Source: an uncultured Eggerthellaceae bacterium | Lineage (GTDB): Bacteria; Actinomycetota; Coriobacteriia; Coriobacteriales; Eggerthellaceae | Reading direction: 5' to 3' | DNA length: 39,565 bases | Assembly: GCA_903789415.1 (NCBI GenBank) | Contig: CAIFEG010000018.1 | Coordinates: 1-39,565 of the forward strand | Part shown: positions 8,876 through 17,366 of the stretch, one piece after another | How the letters are laid out: every line of letters starts with the position of its first letter | How positions within the stretch are numbered: the stretch's first letter is position 1 | The notes under the pieces: generated by a model | The model's database searches: none | The model's input: the letters and a program-made list of their open reading frames with translations, nothing else | Told to the model about the DNA's origin: nothing | Position numbers and translations under genes: made by a program

Positions 8876-11686
8876 TCAGAAACGATTCCGTCCGTGGCAG
8901 TTTTTAAACTTTTTCCCTGATCCGCATGGGCATGGATCATTACGACCAACTCCTGCAAAGGGGTCTTGTTCTGCCTTGACATACGGACGCACTGAATTGG
9001 TTGTCTGCTTACCTGCGGGTCCCTGTTGAGTTTGCGGATTCGCTGATACACGAGGAGCTTCTCCATTTGCTGCTCGCTGTGACGCAGCCACCGAATCGCG
9101 CATGCTGTTGCCGCTCTTCGCATTTTCAGGAAGTGCTTCATCAGGGTTGTTGTAATGAACGTTACCCTGCAAAGGACTCTGTTGTTGCTGGAATTGTGGT
9201 GTCTGACGCTCGGCTATTTGAAGGTGCAGAATGGTGCGAATGAATGTCTCATAAATTCCGCCAACCATGCTCCCGAACGCTTTGTGAGCTTCATTTTTAT
9301 ACTCAACGAGAGGATCGCGCTGACCAACGGCACGAAGACCGATGCCTTGGCGAAGATAATCCATGTCTTGAAGGTGAATCATCCAACGGGTATCGATGAT
9401 GCGCAACAAGACCTGAGATTCAAGCGTTTCCATGATCTCGTCCCCAAGAACATCTTTTTTCTCATCAAAAATGCCCATGAGATAATCGGATATCGCTTGT
9501 TTTACTAAGCCAGGATCATCTTCATGATCGACCTTGGCAATGTCAAATCCATTGGTGCCCGAAACTTGTGCAACCCAGGTATTCAACGATTTCATATCCC
9601 AGTCATCACTTGGTTTGCGCTCAGGACAATCGCTTGCAACTTCTGGGGATGCACAATCATCAATAATTTTCGGAAGACGATCGGTGATGCTTTTGCCATC
9701 CAAGATAGAATTGCGCTCTTTGTAGATGGCTTTTCTCTGCAAGTTCATGACGTCGTCGTATTCCAGAACATTCTTTCTGGCGGCAAAGTTCATGGTTTCT
9801 ACCTGATGCTGTGCATTCTCGATCGCACGCGTGACCATCTTTGATTGAATAGGCATATCTTCAGGTATTTTGTGATTCTTCATCCCTGCCTTGACGTGCT
9901 CCATCCGATCGCCACCGAACAGGCGCATCAGATCATCTTCAAGGCTTAAATAGAATTGTGTTTCACCAGGATCACCTTGACGCCCAGAACGACCACGCAA
10001 CTGATTGTCGATACGACGACTTTCATGACGTTCGGTGCCAATGACGCACAAACCACCGACCTTGACTACTTCTTTATGCTCTTTATCGGTGATCTTTTTC
10101 GCCTGAGCATACGCATCATCATGCTGCTCTTGCGTTGCTTCTTCTGGCTTAATGCCCTCTTCAGTCAAAATGTCTTCTACCATGACATCGGGGTTGCCGC
10201 CCAGCAAGATATCAGTACCACGACCAGCCATGTTGGTTGCAATCGTTACGGCACCCACACGACCAGCTTGCGCAATGATGTGAGCCTCGTGCTCATGGTT
10301 TTTCGCATTTAAGACCTGATGCTTAATGCCGCGTTTATCCAACAGACGACTCAAGCGTTCAGAGTTTTCGACCGAAACTGTACCGATAAGCACAGGCTGT
10401 CCATTGTCGTGACGTTCTTTTACGTCATCGGCAACCGCATTGAATTTTGCATCAATCGTCTGATATACCAGGTCGGTTAAGTCTTTACGAATCAGCGGCT
10501 TATTCGTGGGGATCGCCATAACCGGCATCTTATAGATTTCACGGAACTCGGAATCTTCTGTAAGTGCCGTACCCGTCATACCAGAAAGCTTGCTATACAG
10601 ACGGAAGTAGTTCTGCAGAGTAATTGTTGCGAGCGTTTGGTTTTCCTGCTTGATAGGCACGTGCTCTTTTGCTTCGATAGCTTGGTGTAAGCCGTCCGAC
10701 CAACGTCGACCTTCCATGATGCGGCCTGTAAACTCATCGACGATCTTTACTTGATTGTCGGTGACGATGTAGTCGATATCGCGATGATAGAGGAATTGCG
10801 CCTTTAAGGCCTGCTGCAAGTAATTCGGAAGCATTCCCGAAGGATCTCCATACAGGTCATCAATTCCAAGCATCGTTTCAACTTTGACAAGACCACTGTC
10901 GGTGCAGTTGATGGTCTTTTTCGCTTCATCCATCTCAAAGTCAACATCTTTAACGAGCGATGGCATGACACGAGCGAATTTCTTATATGTATCAGCGGCC
11001 TGGACCCCCGCACCAGAAATAATCAACGGGGTACGAGCCTCATCGATCAAGATGGAGTCGACCTCGTCGACGACGCAGAAATTATGTCCGCGTTGCACGC
11101 GATCTTGAGCACGGGTGACCATGTTGTCTCTCAGATAATCAAAACCAAATTCTGAGTTTGTTCCATACGTAATGTCAGCCTGGTATGCTTTTCGCTTTGC
11201 TGCAGGTTCCATACCATTTTGGATAAGACCAACATCCATACCGAGGAACTTGTAGATTTTGCCCATTTGGGTACTGTCGCGTTTCGCCAGGTAATCATTG
11301 ACCGTGACGATATGAACATTTTCTCCCGTAAGTGCATTGAGATATCCCGGAAGGGTAGAAACTAGAGTTTTACCTTCGCCGGTTTTCATTTCAGCAATCA
11401 TGCCTGCATTTAAGGCCATACCACCTATAAGCTGAACATCAAAATGTCTGAGACCTAGAACACGACGAGATGCTTCGCGCACGGTTGCAAATGCCTCGGG
11501 AAGCAATTTATCAAGCGACTCCCCATTTTCGACACGTTGCCGATAATCAGAGGTAAGCGCACGAAGTTCTTCATCGCTGCGCTTTTTCATCGCAGGTTCA
11601 TACGAATTAACTTTATCTACGACTCCATTGAAGTTTCGAAGTTGTTTTCCTTTACCAACAGTTAAAAGTTTTGAAAGAAATGCCAT
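8876..11686 (-). CDS. secA: Preprotein translocase ATPase SecA
   Basis: This is the motor ATPase that drives preproteins through SecYEG (936 aa). Walker A is AEMKTGEGKT (about 98-107). The DEAD-like Walker B is VVDEVDSILIDEARTPLIISG, followed by the preprotein cross-linking domain, the second helicase domain (NMAGRGTDILLGG; RGRSGRQGDPGETQFYLSLEDD) and the helical scaffold/wing. The C-terminus carries a SEC-C zinc motif (NDPCPCGSGKKFKNCHG, CxCx8CH) after a Gln/Asn-rich linker. This is the housekeeping SecA1 type. Its start is at the canonical MAFLSKLL. It probably begins the operon that runs through prfB; 304 bp separates it from the upstream BTAD gene. Confidence 0.97.
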   Translation of the reverse strand: MAFLSKLLTVGKGKQLRNFNGVVDKVNSYEPAMKKRSDEELRALTSDYRQRVENGESLDKLLPEAFATVREASRRVLGLRHFDVQLIGGMALNAGMIAEMKTGEGKTLVSTLPGYLNALTGENVHIVTVNDYLAKRDSTQMGKIYKFLGMDVGLIQNGMEPAAKRKAYQADITYGTNSEFGFDYLRDNMVTRAQDRVQRGHNFCVVDEVDSILIDEARTPLIISGAGVQAADTYKKFARVMPSLVKDVDFEMDEAKKTINCTDSGLVKVETMLGIDDLYGDPSGMLPNYLQQALKAQFLYHRDIDYIVTDNQVKIVDEFTGRIMEGRRWSDGLHQAIEAKEHVPIKQENQTLATITLQNYFRLYSKLSGMTGTALTEDSEFREIYKMPVMAIPTNKPLIRKDLTDLVYQTIDAKFNAVADDVKERHDNGQPVLIGTVSVENSERLSRLLDKRGIKHQVLNAKNHEHEAHIIAQAGRVGAVTIATNMAGRGTDILLGGNPDVMVEDILTEEGIKPEEATQEQHDDAYAQAKKITDKEHKEVVKVGGLCVIGTERHESRRIDNQLRGRSGRQGDPGETQFYLSLEDDLMRLFGGDRMEHVKAGMKNHKIPEDMPIQSKMVTRAIENAQHQVETMNFAARKNVLEYDDVMNLQRKAIYKERNSILDGKSITDRLPKIIDDCASPEVASDCPERKPSDDWDMKSLNTWVAQVSGTNGFDIAKVDHEDDPGLVKQAISDYLMGIFDEKKDVLGDEIMETLESQVLLRIIDTRWMIHLQDMDYLRQGIGLRAVGQRDPLVEYKNEAHKAFGSMVGGIYETFIRTILHLQIAERQTPQFQQQQSPLQGNVHYNNPDEALPENAKSGNSMRDSVAASQRAANGEAPRVSANPQTQQGPAGKQTTNSVRPYVKAEQDPFAGVGRNDPCPCGSGKKFKNCHGRNRF

Positions 11687-11990
11687 TCAAAAGATACTTT
11701 CTCTCGTTTTGTTTCTAGCTTTTCAACTCTATCACAGACAAGGCATCTTACCCCTGTAACTACACGCTGAAACCATTGTGTAAAACGGTCTAAACAAAGA
11801 TGCGAAATTTCTCCATAGACAAAATCCCCGCCGGGAAGCATGTGAGTACGGTATATGGGTATGGCATATAGGGCGCATTCTTTAAGTAACCTCGCTCCAT
11901 TGTTTTTCACTCTTTATCTTTCAAATCTCAGAACATGAGCGTATTGGTGCACCGAAGACGGCGCACCAATTATTTCGCCGCTTTTCTCGC
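11687..11990. other. Intergenic spacer upstream of secA
   Basis: This 304-bp spacer between the BTAD regulator stop and the secA start should hold the secA promoter. The only clear element is the hairpin at 11943-11970. A minus-strand frame of 82 codons runs through most of it and into secA, but it resembles no family I know and is not called. No hpf-like gene, often found upstream of secA, is seen here. Confidence 0.5.
11943..11970 (-). terminator. Hairpin after the BTAD regulator gene, possible terminator
   Basis: An 11-bp stem (ATTGGTGCGCC / GGTGCACCAAT on the minus strand, one G-U pair) with a 6-nt loop lies 20 bp past the BTAD gene stop. No strong U-tract follows on the minus strand, so termination efficiency is uncertain. 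It still marks the likely boundary between this gene and secA. Confidence 0.5.
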
Positions 11991-14747
11991 CTACGAGTTT
12001 TGCAAGGGCTTATCACGCAAAAGGAGCATCTTTGCGCCTTCGATATCATCGTCAAGCAAACATTGATACATCTGTTTAGACAAAAGCGATGGGTCCAAAC
12101 CTAAATTGCTGCTCATAAATTCGTTATACATACACCACGTTTGGGTAGCTTGCGGACGTTGACCACATATTATTTGTAAGGCAAAAAGTGATTCGTAGGC
12201 TTCTTCCTTTGTAGGGTCAACTTCAAGGGCAAATTCGGCACATGACAAGGCAAGTTCATGGTACGCTCGCGCCACAAAGGTACGAGACGAGGTAAGAAGC
12301 GATCGTGAAATCCGCTGTTTTAAAAGCTTTCGTTCATTGTTGAGCTCGGCAACAGAGCTGAGCCCTGGAAGAAGTTCGCCAAGATATAGACTCTTGAGGC
12401 TGGTGAGAAGCTGTGCAAACCGGCGCGCATCTGTTGACGGATTCGTAAGCTTGCTGCAAATGTCCCACACCTCGTAAATATCGCTGGTAACTCTCCCCTT
12501 TTCGATACGACACATACCATTTTCTCTTACCAGAGGTGATGTGGATTCAGGAGAGATCTGCAGGGAAGAACGAAGGATTGACCACAGGCTATAGAGATTT
12601 CGCTTGGCGGTATCGGCAGGGCTTTTCGGCCACATATTTTTTGCCAGCTTTTCGGTTGATATACCTGATGGATTTAATAGCAAGAGCGCAAGCAATGCCA
12701 TGGTTTTTCTTCTGGCGAACTTTTCAGGATCGATCCGTTTTTTGTTGACTTTCACCGAGAAGCGCCCTAAAAGATTAACTTCAAAATGGGAATCGGCAGA
12801 AGACGGACTCGTTGCGGAGTGTGCGCTAGATGGGACGTGTATGTGTCGTACCGAAAGTTTGGCATTGATGACTTCAGGCTCTGATGTCTGCCGGGAAGAT
12901 TCACGTTTACGGCCACGCTTGGAATACTCAATTTGATTTGACAGAAGAAGCGAGGTCGCATGCGAAACGCGCATCATATGATTCTGCATGTTGTTATCAT
13001 TCGTCGGAGCTTCGGCGTCATGTGTACGCCGGTGAGATTCTGACCAGCCATGTGCGCCCAGCGTGTGTGCTATGTCACTGGTATCCCGCATGCTTTCGGC
13101 TGAAAAGTGTGTACATAATCGCACCATGAGTATGGCATAGAGAGACGCCTGATCAGGGAAATCTATCTCAGGCAGTTCTGCTTCCTGGTCTGAAAAGAGG
13201 TATGTTGCAAGCGATTGATAGGCTTGCGTTTGTTTAAACGCATCGGAAAATGAATGAAGTTGCATCATTTCTCGTGCAAGCAGAACTGGAGAAATTTTCT
13301 TGATATCGCCGCGATCGTTGAAGCGATTATCGCTTTTGTGATTATTGCTTTTGTGATTATTGCTGTGACAAGAAGGATCATGACGAAGATCAGAAGAGTA
13401 TTCCTGCCCGACCTCGGATTCAATAGAGACGTTCCCAATGATCATCGCGCAGCAAAGTGCGGCGATGGCACGATCTGAAACTCGGGGATTGTTTGAAAAA
13501 GCCAGAAGCTCTGAAAATGGATAGATTTGCGTTTTGCTCTTCTTTAAGATCATTCGTCGGGCGATATTGCCCACCTCTATTTCAGGCTCACGAACATATC
13601 CATGAAGCCTGTTAAAAACAATTTCGCACGGAATGACAATTGCCCGATCAAAGAGATCCCACTGGTGCCTCTCAAGCCAGGATACGCAACCAGCTGCAGA
13701 ACAAAATCCTGCTACGATTTGCGCACTTCTCATATACTCGCCACGTTGTAAGACAAATTCTGCACTCCGAAGTGCGATTTTCTCGCACGATATCTGGTTA
13801 TTTCGTTCTTCAATCTTGGACAAAAACGGATGAAAAGCAGAAACAATTTCAGAAAAAGGAAAACCGGTAACATCGAAGAGGTTTCCCTGGGTATTCCACC
13901 CAATATGCGGATGATGCTTTATATCGTGTTCGTTAGGAGGCCTGCACTCAAAACCAAGTGCGTCGAGAAGATCTTCCTGACTCCCCTTTCCTAGAAGCGC
14001 GATGCCAAATGCACGTATCGCTTTTTCCTTATACTCATATGATTCAAGGCAATCTTTTATGAACGTTTTGTACGAACCCTGCTGTTGAAGGGCGAGAGAC
14101 GGGATGCGGTCGAGCAAAAATGCAGGCTTTCTGGAGATGTGCAGTGAAACCGAATTTTTTGCGACGAGATACAAGAGCTGAAGCTCTTCGTCCGAAAAAG
14201 TTAAATCTTTCGCAGTATACACCGTATATCTGTTCTTATCTTCTTCAGTCTTTAAGGTAAAAGGAAATGACCTGGGTGTACAGCATACGAGAACTTCCCA
14301 TCCTCCTGCTTTGAGCGTGTCGCATAAATCATTAAAATTTTCATGATCTTTTTCGCTCATAAATTCATAGGTGTCAAAAACAACCGCAGACAAAGAACCT
14401 GATGAGACGTTCATTTTTGACGTAGATTTCCTGCAGAGAGAATTTTCCTGTTTCGCATCGTCGGACAATATTTTTGCAAAATCACGCTTCGATAAATGCA
14501 ACCTGAAGGAAGGATTTGCACAATCAACCCAGTACACCGATTTTGAAATGCTCCGAGCATCAACATATTGTGCCGAAAGGCACGTTTTCCCAAATCCATC
14601 GGGTGCGCAAAGGCAATTGATTTTGTCATTTTCCGTTAATAGACGAGAAACAAGATTATTTCGCGGAATTGTTGCACGTTGAAGCGCATCTGCCAAACTA
14701 GCAGGCATTACTCGGCTACACGAGCATTTTTCAATAAAATTTCCCAT
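11991..14747 (-). CDS. AfsR/SARP-like regulator: MalT-type ATPase with C-terminal winged helix + BTAD
   Basis: This is a large cytoplasmic transcriptional regulator (918 aa). The N-terminus resembles STAND/MalT ATPases: LADALQRATIPRNNLVSRL, then a P-loop CAPDGFGKTCLSAQY (47-61) and a hydrophobic Walker-B-like strand ending VVFDTYE. The middle is helical, with a short SNNHK(S/SD) repeat (around nt 13330-13375). From about residue 650 comes an OmpR-type winged helix (FEVNLLGRFSVKVNKKRI...RRKTMALLALLLLNP...LWSILRSSL), then a bacterial transcriptional activation domain (about 750-900, YLGELLPGLSSV...EFALEVDPTKEEAYESLF). GAGGA lies before the ATG. It stands alone, with its own promoter overlapping a palindrome and phased repeats. 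The ligand and regulon are unknown. The order (ATPase first, DNA-binding domain last) is the reverse of Streptomyces AfsR. Confidence 0.85.
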   Translation of the reverse strand: MGNFIEKCSCSRVMPASLADALQRATIPRNNLVSRLLTENDKINCLCAPDGFGKTCLSAQYVDARSISKSVYWVDCANPSFRLHLSKRDFAKILSDDAKQENSLCRKSTSKMNVSSGSLSAVVFDTYEFMSEKDHENFNDLCDTLKAGGWEVLVCCTPRSFPFTLKTEEDKNRYTVYTAKDLTFSDEELQLLYLVAKNSVSLHISRKPAFLLDRIPSLALQQQGSYKTFIKDCLESYEYKEKAIRAFGIALLGKGSQEDLLDALGFECRPPNEHDIKHHPHIGWNTQGNLFDVTGFPFSEIVSAFHPFLSKIEERNNQISCEKIALRSAEFVLQRGEYMRSAQIVAGFCSAAGCVSWLERHQWDLFDRAIVIPCEIVFNRLHGYVREPEIEVGNIARRMILKKSKTQIYPFSELLAFSNNPRVSDRAIAALCCAMIIGNVSIESEVGQEYSSDLRHDPSCHSNNHKSNNHKSDNRFNDRGDIKKISPVLLAREMMQLHSFSDAFKQTQAYQSLATYLFSDQEAELPEIDFPDQASLYAILMVRLCTHFSAESMRDTSDIAHTLGAHGWSESHRRTHDAEAPTNDNNMQNHMMRVSHATSLLLSNQIEYSKRGRKRESSRQTSEPEVINAKLSVRHIHVPSSAHSATSPSSADSHFEVNLLGRFSVKVNKKRIDPEKFARRKTMALLALLLLNPSGISTEKLAKNMWPKSPADTAKRNLYSLWSILRSSLQISPESTSPLVRENGMCRIEKGRVTSDIYEVWDICSKLTNPSTDARRFAQLLTSLKSLYLGELLPGLSSVAELNNERKLLKQRISRSLLTSSRTFVARAYHELALSCAEFALEVDPTKEEAYESLFALQIICGQRPQATQTWCMYNEFMSSNLGLDPSLLSKQMYQCLLDDDIEGAKMLLLRDKPLQNS
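13319..13380 (-). repeat. Short in-frame tandem repeat within the BTAD regulator gene
   Basis: Copies of a 15-bp unit (GATTATTGCTTTTGT on the plus strand) encode SNNHK-type pentapeptides, read as S-N-N-H-K repeated and then a degenerate S-D-N-R-F. It lies in the poorly conserved linker of the regulator. A multiple-of-three repeat like this can vary in copy number without breaking the frame. Confidence 0.55.
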
Positions 14748-14786
14748 AGGCTTCCTCTCAAAATTGGGGGTGAATACTGGTCATAC

Positions 14787-14814
14787 ATAATACGGAAACT
14801 GTAGGTATATACAA
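14787..14814 (-). promoter_or_regulatory. Predicted sigma-70-type promoter of the BTAD regulator gene
   Basis: On the minus strand TTGTAT (14809-14814) and TATTAT (14787-14792) are separated by 16 bp. This gives a transcript start near 14780 and a leader of about 30 nt before the ATG at 14747. The -35 box lies inside the 20-bp palindrome at 14807-14826, so a protein bound there would compete with or recruit polymerase. Confidence 0.5.
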
Positions 14815-14826
14815 CATGTTGTATAT
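14807..14826. promoter_or_regulatory. 20-bp perfect palindrome, candidate operator
   Basis: ATATACAACA is followed immediately by its exact reverse complement TGTTGTATAT. The palindrome is centred about 70 bp upstream of the BTAD gene start and covers the predicted -35 element. A gapless 10-bp half-site is typical of dimeric helix-turn-helix repressors or activators. The binding protein is unknown. Confidence 0.6.
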
Positions 14827-14830
14827 TCAT

Positions 14831-14848
14831 CTGTAATATTTCTGTAAT
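14831..14848. promoter_or_regulatory. Two CTGTAAT heptamers in 11-bp phase (SARP-box-like)
   Basis: CTGTAAT (14831-14837), spacer ATTT, CTGTAAT (14842-14848). Exact heptamer direct repeats separated by 4 bp are the binding-site architecture described for SARP/OmpR-type winged helices. A related CTGTAGG lies at 14799-14805, 32 bp away, close to three helical turns. The sites lie just upstream of the predicted promoter of the BTAD/SARP-like gene, suggesting autoregulation. Confidence 0.5.
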
Positions 14849-15038
14849 TGCCGTATGTTGTGCATTTTTTATTCTTTGTTGCGAGTAAAGAGAGGGGCCA
14901 AGGCGGCTTTATCTGGCTCTATGGCTGCCTATGCGTATTTTTTTCATGCGATTGCATGCACGAATCGTATGAATTTATATTTGGTGAATTTATGTTTGAT
15001 GAATCCATCGACAAGATATGGCGAAAGTAATTGCGCGC

Positions 15039-15067
15039 TTGACCTCTATCGAATGATTGTTTAATAT
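15039..15067 (+). promoter_or_regulatory. Promoter of the tRNA-Gln/tRNA-Glu operon
   Basis: TTGACC (15039-15044), an exact 17-bp spacer, then TAATAT (15062-15067): the best sigma-70-like promoter in the window. Transcription should start near 15074, about 26 nt before the first tRNA. Confidence 0.75.
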
Positions 15068-15099
15068 TTTCAATCGCGTCTAGTGAACGCATGAGCTGT

Positions 15100-15173
15100 T
15101 GGGGTATCGTATAACGGTAGTACAGCGGTTTCTGGTACCGTATGTGTGGGTTCGATTCCTGCTACCCCAGCCA
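15100..15173 (+). tRNA. tRNA-Gln, anticodon CUG
   Basis: The gene is 74 nt including an encoded CCA end. The acceptor stem TGGGGTA/TACCCCA pairs fully. The D-arm has the TATAACGGTAGTACA pattern, the anticodon stem is GCGGT/ACCGT with loop TTCTGGT (anticodon CTG, reads CAG), and the T-arm is GTGGG-TTCGATT-CCTGC. The U1-A72 pair is typical of tRNA-Gln. Confidence 0.95.
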
Positions 15174-15178
15174 TATTT

Positions 15179-15255
15179 GGCCTGTTCGTCTAGCGGTTTA
15201 GGACGTCGCCCTCTCAAGGCGAAGATCACCAGTTCGAATCTGGTACAGGCTACCA
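15179..15255 (+). tRNA. tRNA-Glu, anticodon CUC
   Basis: The gene is 77 nt with an encoded CCA, 5 bp after tRNA-Gln. The acceptor stem GGCCTGT/ACAGGCT begins with a G1-U72 wobble. The anticodon stem is TCGCC/GGCGA with loop CTCTCAA (anticodon CTC, reads GAG), and the T-arm is ACCAG-TTCGAAT-CTGGT. It is co-transcribed with tRNA-Gln. Both are C34 isoacceptors, so U34 versions for CAA/GAA must lie elsewhere. Confidence 0.95.
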
Positions 15256-15264
15256 AAAATGATG

Positions 15265-15294
15265 AAAGCCAAATGGATTCCCATTTGGCTTTTT
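15265..15294 (+). terminator. Rho-independent terminator of the tRNA operon
   Basis: A 10-bp perfect stem AGCCAAATGG / CCATTTGGCT (15267-15290) with a 4-nt ATTC loop is followed by TTTT. It lies 11 nt after the tRNA-Glu CCA end. Confidence 0.9.
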
Positions 15295-15344
15295 GTATAT
15301 GGTGCATCTTCATGCGTGCACGTATCATTTTTGAACGAAATTCT

Positions 15345-16313
15345 CTATTTTTTCGAGGAAGTTTTCTTCGATTTCGTCGAATACACACGCCATTCACCCT
15401 TGTGGCTCTCTACGGTAATCCCTTTCATATCACGCAAAAACTTTGACAACTTTGAAAAACCATAGTCTTTAACATTGAAGTTCGGGAATCGATCAGAAAT
15501 CATATTGCCCAGATAAGACAAGGGAACACCCTTGCTCTTCTGACTTTCAACCTCATCGTAAATAGTCTTCATGACCTCTTCTCGGCTAAGATAGCTCTCT
15601 TTAAGGGAGACTAAAACAACATTGTTTCTGCGCTCAAGTTCAAGATTTTGGAAACTTTCCAAGAATTTCGAAAGCTGCGAATAGCCATAGGTGCGTACGT
15701 CAAAATCAGGATAATTATCGACAAGACGACTTCCGATTTCAGATAAATCGGTCGTGCGTCCATTGTCAGAATTTTCGTTAATGATATCGATGATCGCCGA
15801 GGTGATTTCTTTTCGTGTTACCGGGCTTTCTTCGTTTGAGGTCTCCGACGTGTCAGAATATCCCTCTTGTTCATCCTCGAGCAGAACTTCAAGGGTGGTA
15901 AAAACCGTGCATGCATTTCGAAAAGAACGCGGGGTCTTTTGCTCCCCCATCCCTACGACGATCATGCCGGCATCGCGCAATCTGCTGGCCAGACGGGTAA
16001 AATCACTATCGCTTGAAACGATACAAAACCCCTGGACGTTCCCCTGGTACAAAATATCCATTGCATCGATAATCAGGAAACTATCGGTGGCATTTTTGCC
16101 TTTGATATTGGCAAATTGTTGCATCGGTTCAAGGGAATAATCAGCTAACACATCTTTCCACTTGGCCATCTGCGGGCTGGTCCAGTCACCATACACGCGT
16201 CGATAGGTGACTTGTCCATGACGATTGACCAGCTCGTTCATGATTCCGGGAATATATTTTGCTGAAATATTGTCAGAGTCTATTAAAAGTGCAAATGAAT
16301 TTCTACTTGGCAT
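15345..16313 (-). CDS. NYN-domain (LabA/DUF88-like) ribonuclease with two OST-HTH/LOTUS domains
   Basis: The 322-aa product has an N-terminal NYN/PIN-like nuclease fold (about 1-150) with acidic residues in the expected places: FALLIDSDNIS (8-18), the KNATDSFLIIDAMDILY segment, and IVSSDSDFTRLASRL, followed by VGMGEQKTPRSFRNACTVF. Two LOTUS/OST-HTH repeats follow (about 166-235 and 240-312). Both carry the D.RTYGYSQLSKFL / VKDYGFSKLSKFL signature, and a Lys/Ser tail follows. NYN proteins are predicted RNases, and LOTUS domains bind RNA (G-quadruplex binding is reported for some). The pair suggests an RNA-processing or silencing factor of unknown target. It starts 12 bp after the alpha/beta-hydrolase stop, so the two are probably co-transcribed. 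It ends with TAG. Confidence 0.9.
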   Translation of the reverse strand: MPSRNSFALLIDSDNISAKYIPGIMNELVNRHGQVTYRRVYGDWTSPQMAKWKDVLADYSLEPMQQFANIKGKNATDSFLIIDAMDILYQGNVQGFCIVSSDSDFTRLASRLRDAGMIVVGMGEQKTPRSFRNACTVFTTLEVLLEDEQEGYSDTSETSNEESPVTRKEITSAIIDIINENSDNGRTTDLSEIGSRLVDNYPDFDVRTYGYSQLSKFLESFQNLELERRNNVVLVSLKESYLSREEVMKTIYDEVESQKSKGVPLSYLGNMISDRFPNFNVKDYGFSKLSKFLRDMKGITVESHKGEWRVYSTKSKKTSSKK

Positions 16314-16325
16314 ACACGCTCGTTT

Positions 16326-17366
16326 CTACTTAATGTGCTTCGCATTGCGCACCGTTTGGACATGCTCCAAGAAATCATCGACAACGTCCATGTAGGCTTG
16401 AGGATCATTATCAAATGCTTCGAGATGCCCCATTTCAGGAAAATAATGAAGTGATTTTATAGGAGCCGAACAAGCGTCATAGAGATTTTGCGTCATGTCC
16501 AATGTGATGAATTGGTCTTTTGTACCCTGCAAAAATAGCGTGGGAATTTGTGAAGACGCAACATACAACGATGCCGAATTTTGCGATATGTCCATGTGAT
16601 ATTGCTGTTTTGCGCACCCCGAAATAAGTTTCTCAGCCAAACATCCAGAATGCGGAACAAGCCTGTTGGATATATGTTTGATTATGTGCGAAAGTGAATC
16701 AAATCCCGAATCGGAAATTACGGCACTCACCTGTGGAATTGCACACCGACCCGACGCTGCGAGAACGGCGGAAGCCCCCAGCGAACATCCATGCAAAATA
16801 ACGTCAATATCAGTTCCAAAACGAGAAACCAAATAACGCACCCAGCGCAGAATATCTAGGGAATCATCTGCTCCCAACTTCATGATATTCCCCTCGGAGC
16901 TTCCACATCCAACCAGATCAATAGCGAGAACGTTGAAATCTTTCGCCGCATACATCAAGGCATACTTTTGCATATATACATGGCTCATTCGATACGGATG
17001 TACGAGCACGACCCACTTGCGCGAGGGCACATCGGCATAGTAGATAAATCCAGCCTGTTCAATTGACCCGTGGTTACTATCCAAATGTACGCGCTCAGAG
17101 GCAACATTGTCGAGCCATTCTTCAACTGATTTCTGCAACTTTTCTTGGTTTTTATTGATATGGATTTTTTCTTCAACGCTCATCAATCGTAATTGGGAAA
17201 AGGACGATGTAGGTCCCCAAATACGTTTTGAAAGCCAGGTGACGTTTCGATTCATAGCAGCATTGCAAAGGGCGCTTCCTGCCGCAACCGTCATTGAAAT
17301 AGCCGCCGCAGCCGTAATGGCAATTCCGCCTATAATTGAAGCACGATGTGTTGACTTTTGAGGCAT
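16326..17366 (-). CDS. Membrane-anchored alpha/beta hydrolase
   Basis: The 346-aa product has an N-terminal hydrophobic anchor (about 12-35, IIGGIAITAAAAISMTVAAG) and a serine hydrolase fold. The nucleophile elbow is HGCSLGAS (Ser about 195), the acid is in QGTKDQFI (about 284) and the His is in EMGHLEAF (about 312). The strand WVVLVHPYRMSH precedes an oxyanion-type segment. The ATG has an ideal ribosome site (AAGGAGG, 4-nt spacing). The substrate is unknown; the family includes esterases, lipases and peptidases acting outside the membrane. It shares a transcript with the NYN-LOTUS gene and diverges from the CCA-adding enzyme gene across about 74 bp. Confidence 0.87.
   Translation of the reverse strand: MPQKSTHRASIIGGIAITAAAAISMTVAAGSALCNAAMNRNVTWLSKRIWGPTSSFSQLRLMSVEEKIHINKNQEKLQKSVEEWLDNVASERVHLDSNHGSIEQAGFIYYADVPSRKWVVLVHPYRMSHVYMQKYALMYAAKDFNVLAIDLVGCGSSEGNIMKLGADDSLDILRWVRYLVSRFGTDIDVILHGCSLGASAVLAASGRCAIPQVSAVISDSGFDSLSHIIKHISNRLVPHSGCLAEKLISGCAKQQYHMDISQNSASLYVASSQIPTLFLQGTKDQFITLDMTQNLYDACSAPIKSLHYFPEMGHLEAFDNDPQAYMDVVDDFLEHVQTVRNAKHIK

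Larger units (their letters stand above)
14748..15099. other. AT-rich divergent spacer between BTAD gene and tRNA operon
   Basis: These 352 bp hold the minus-strand promoter and operator-like sites of the BTAD gene (14787-14848) and the plus-strand promoter of the tRNA genes (15039-15067). The part in between (about 14860-15030) contains a short plus-strand open frame with many aromatic codons and no recognisable family. I do not call a gene there. Confidence 0.6.

Noticed and set aside
11662-11910. Minus-strand 82-codon open frame between the BTAD gene and secA
   Set aside because: It resembles no known family, overlaps the secA start in another frame and has no ribosome site that I can support.
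13319-13380. CRISPR-like repeat
   Set aside because: The repeats are 15-bp, contiguous and in frame inside a coding region, with no spacers.
14848-15064. Short plus-strand open frames before the tRNA genes
   Set aside because: They end inside the tRNA promoter region, lack ribosome sites with good spacing and resemble no family.
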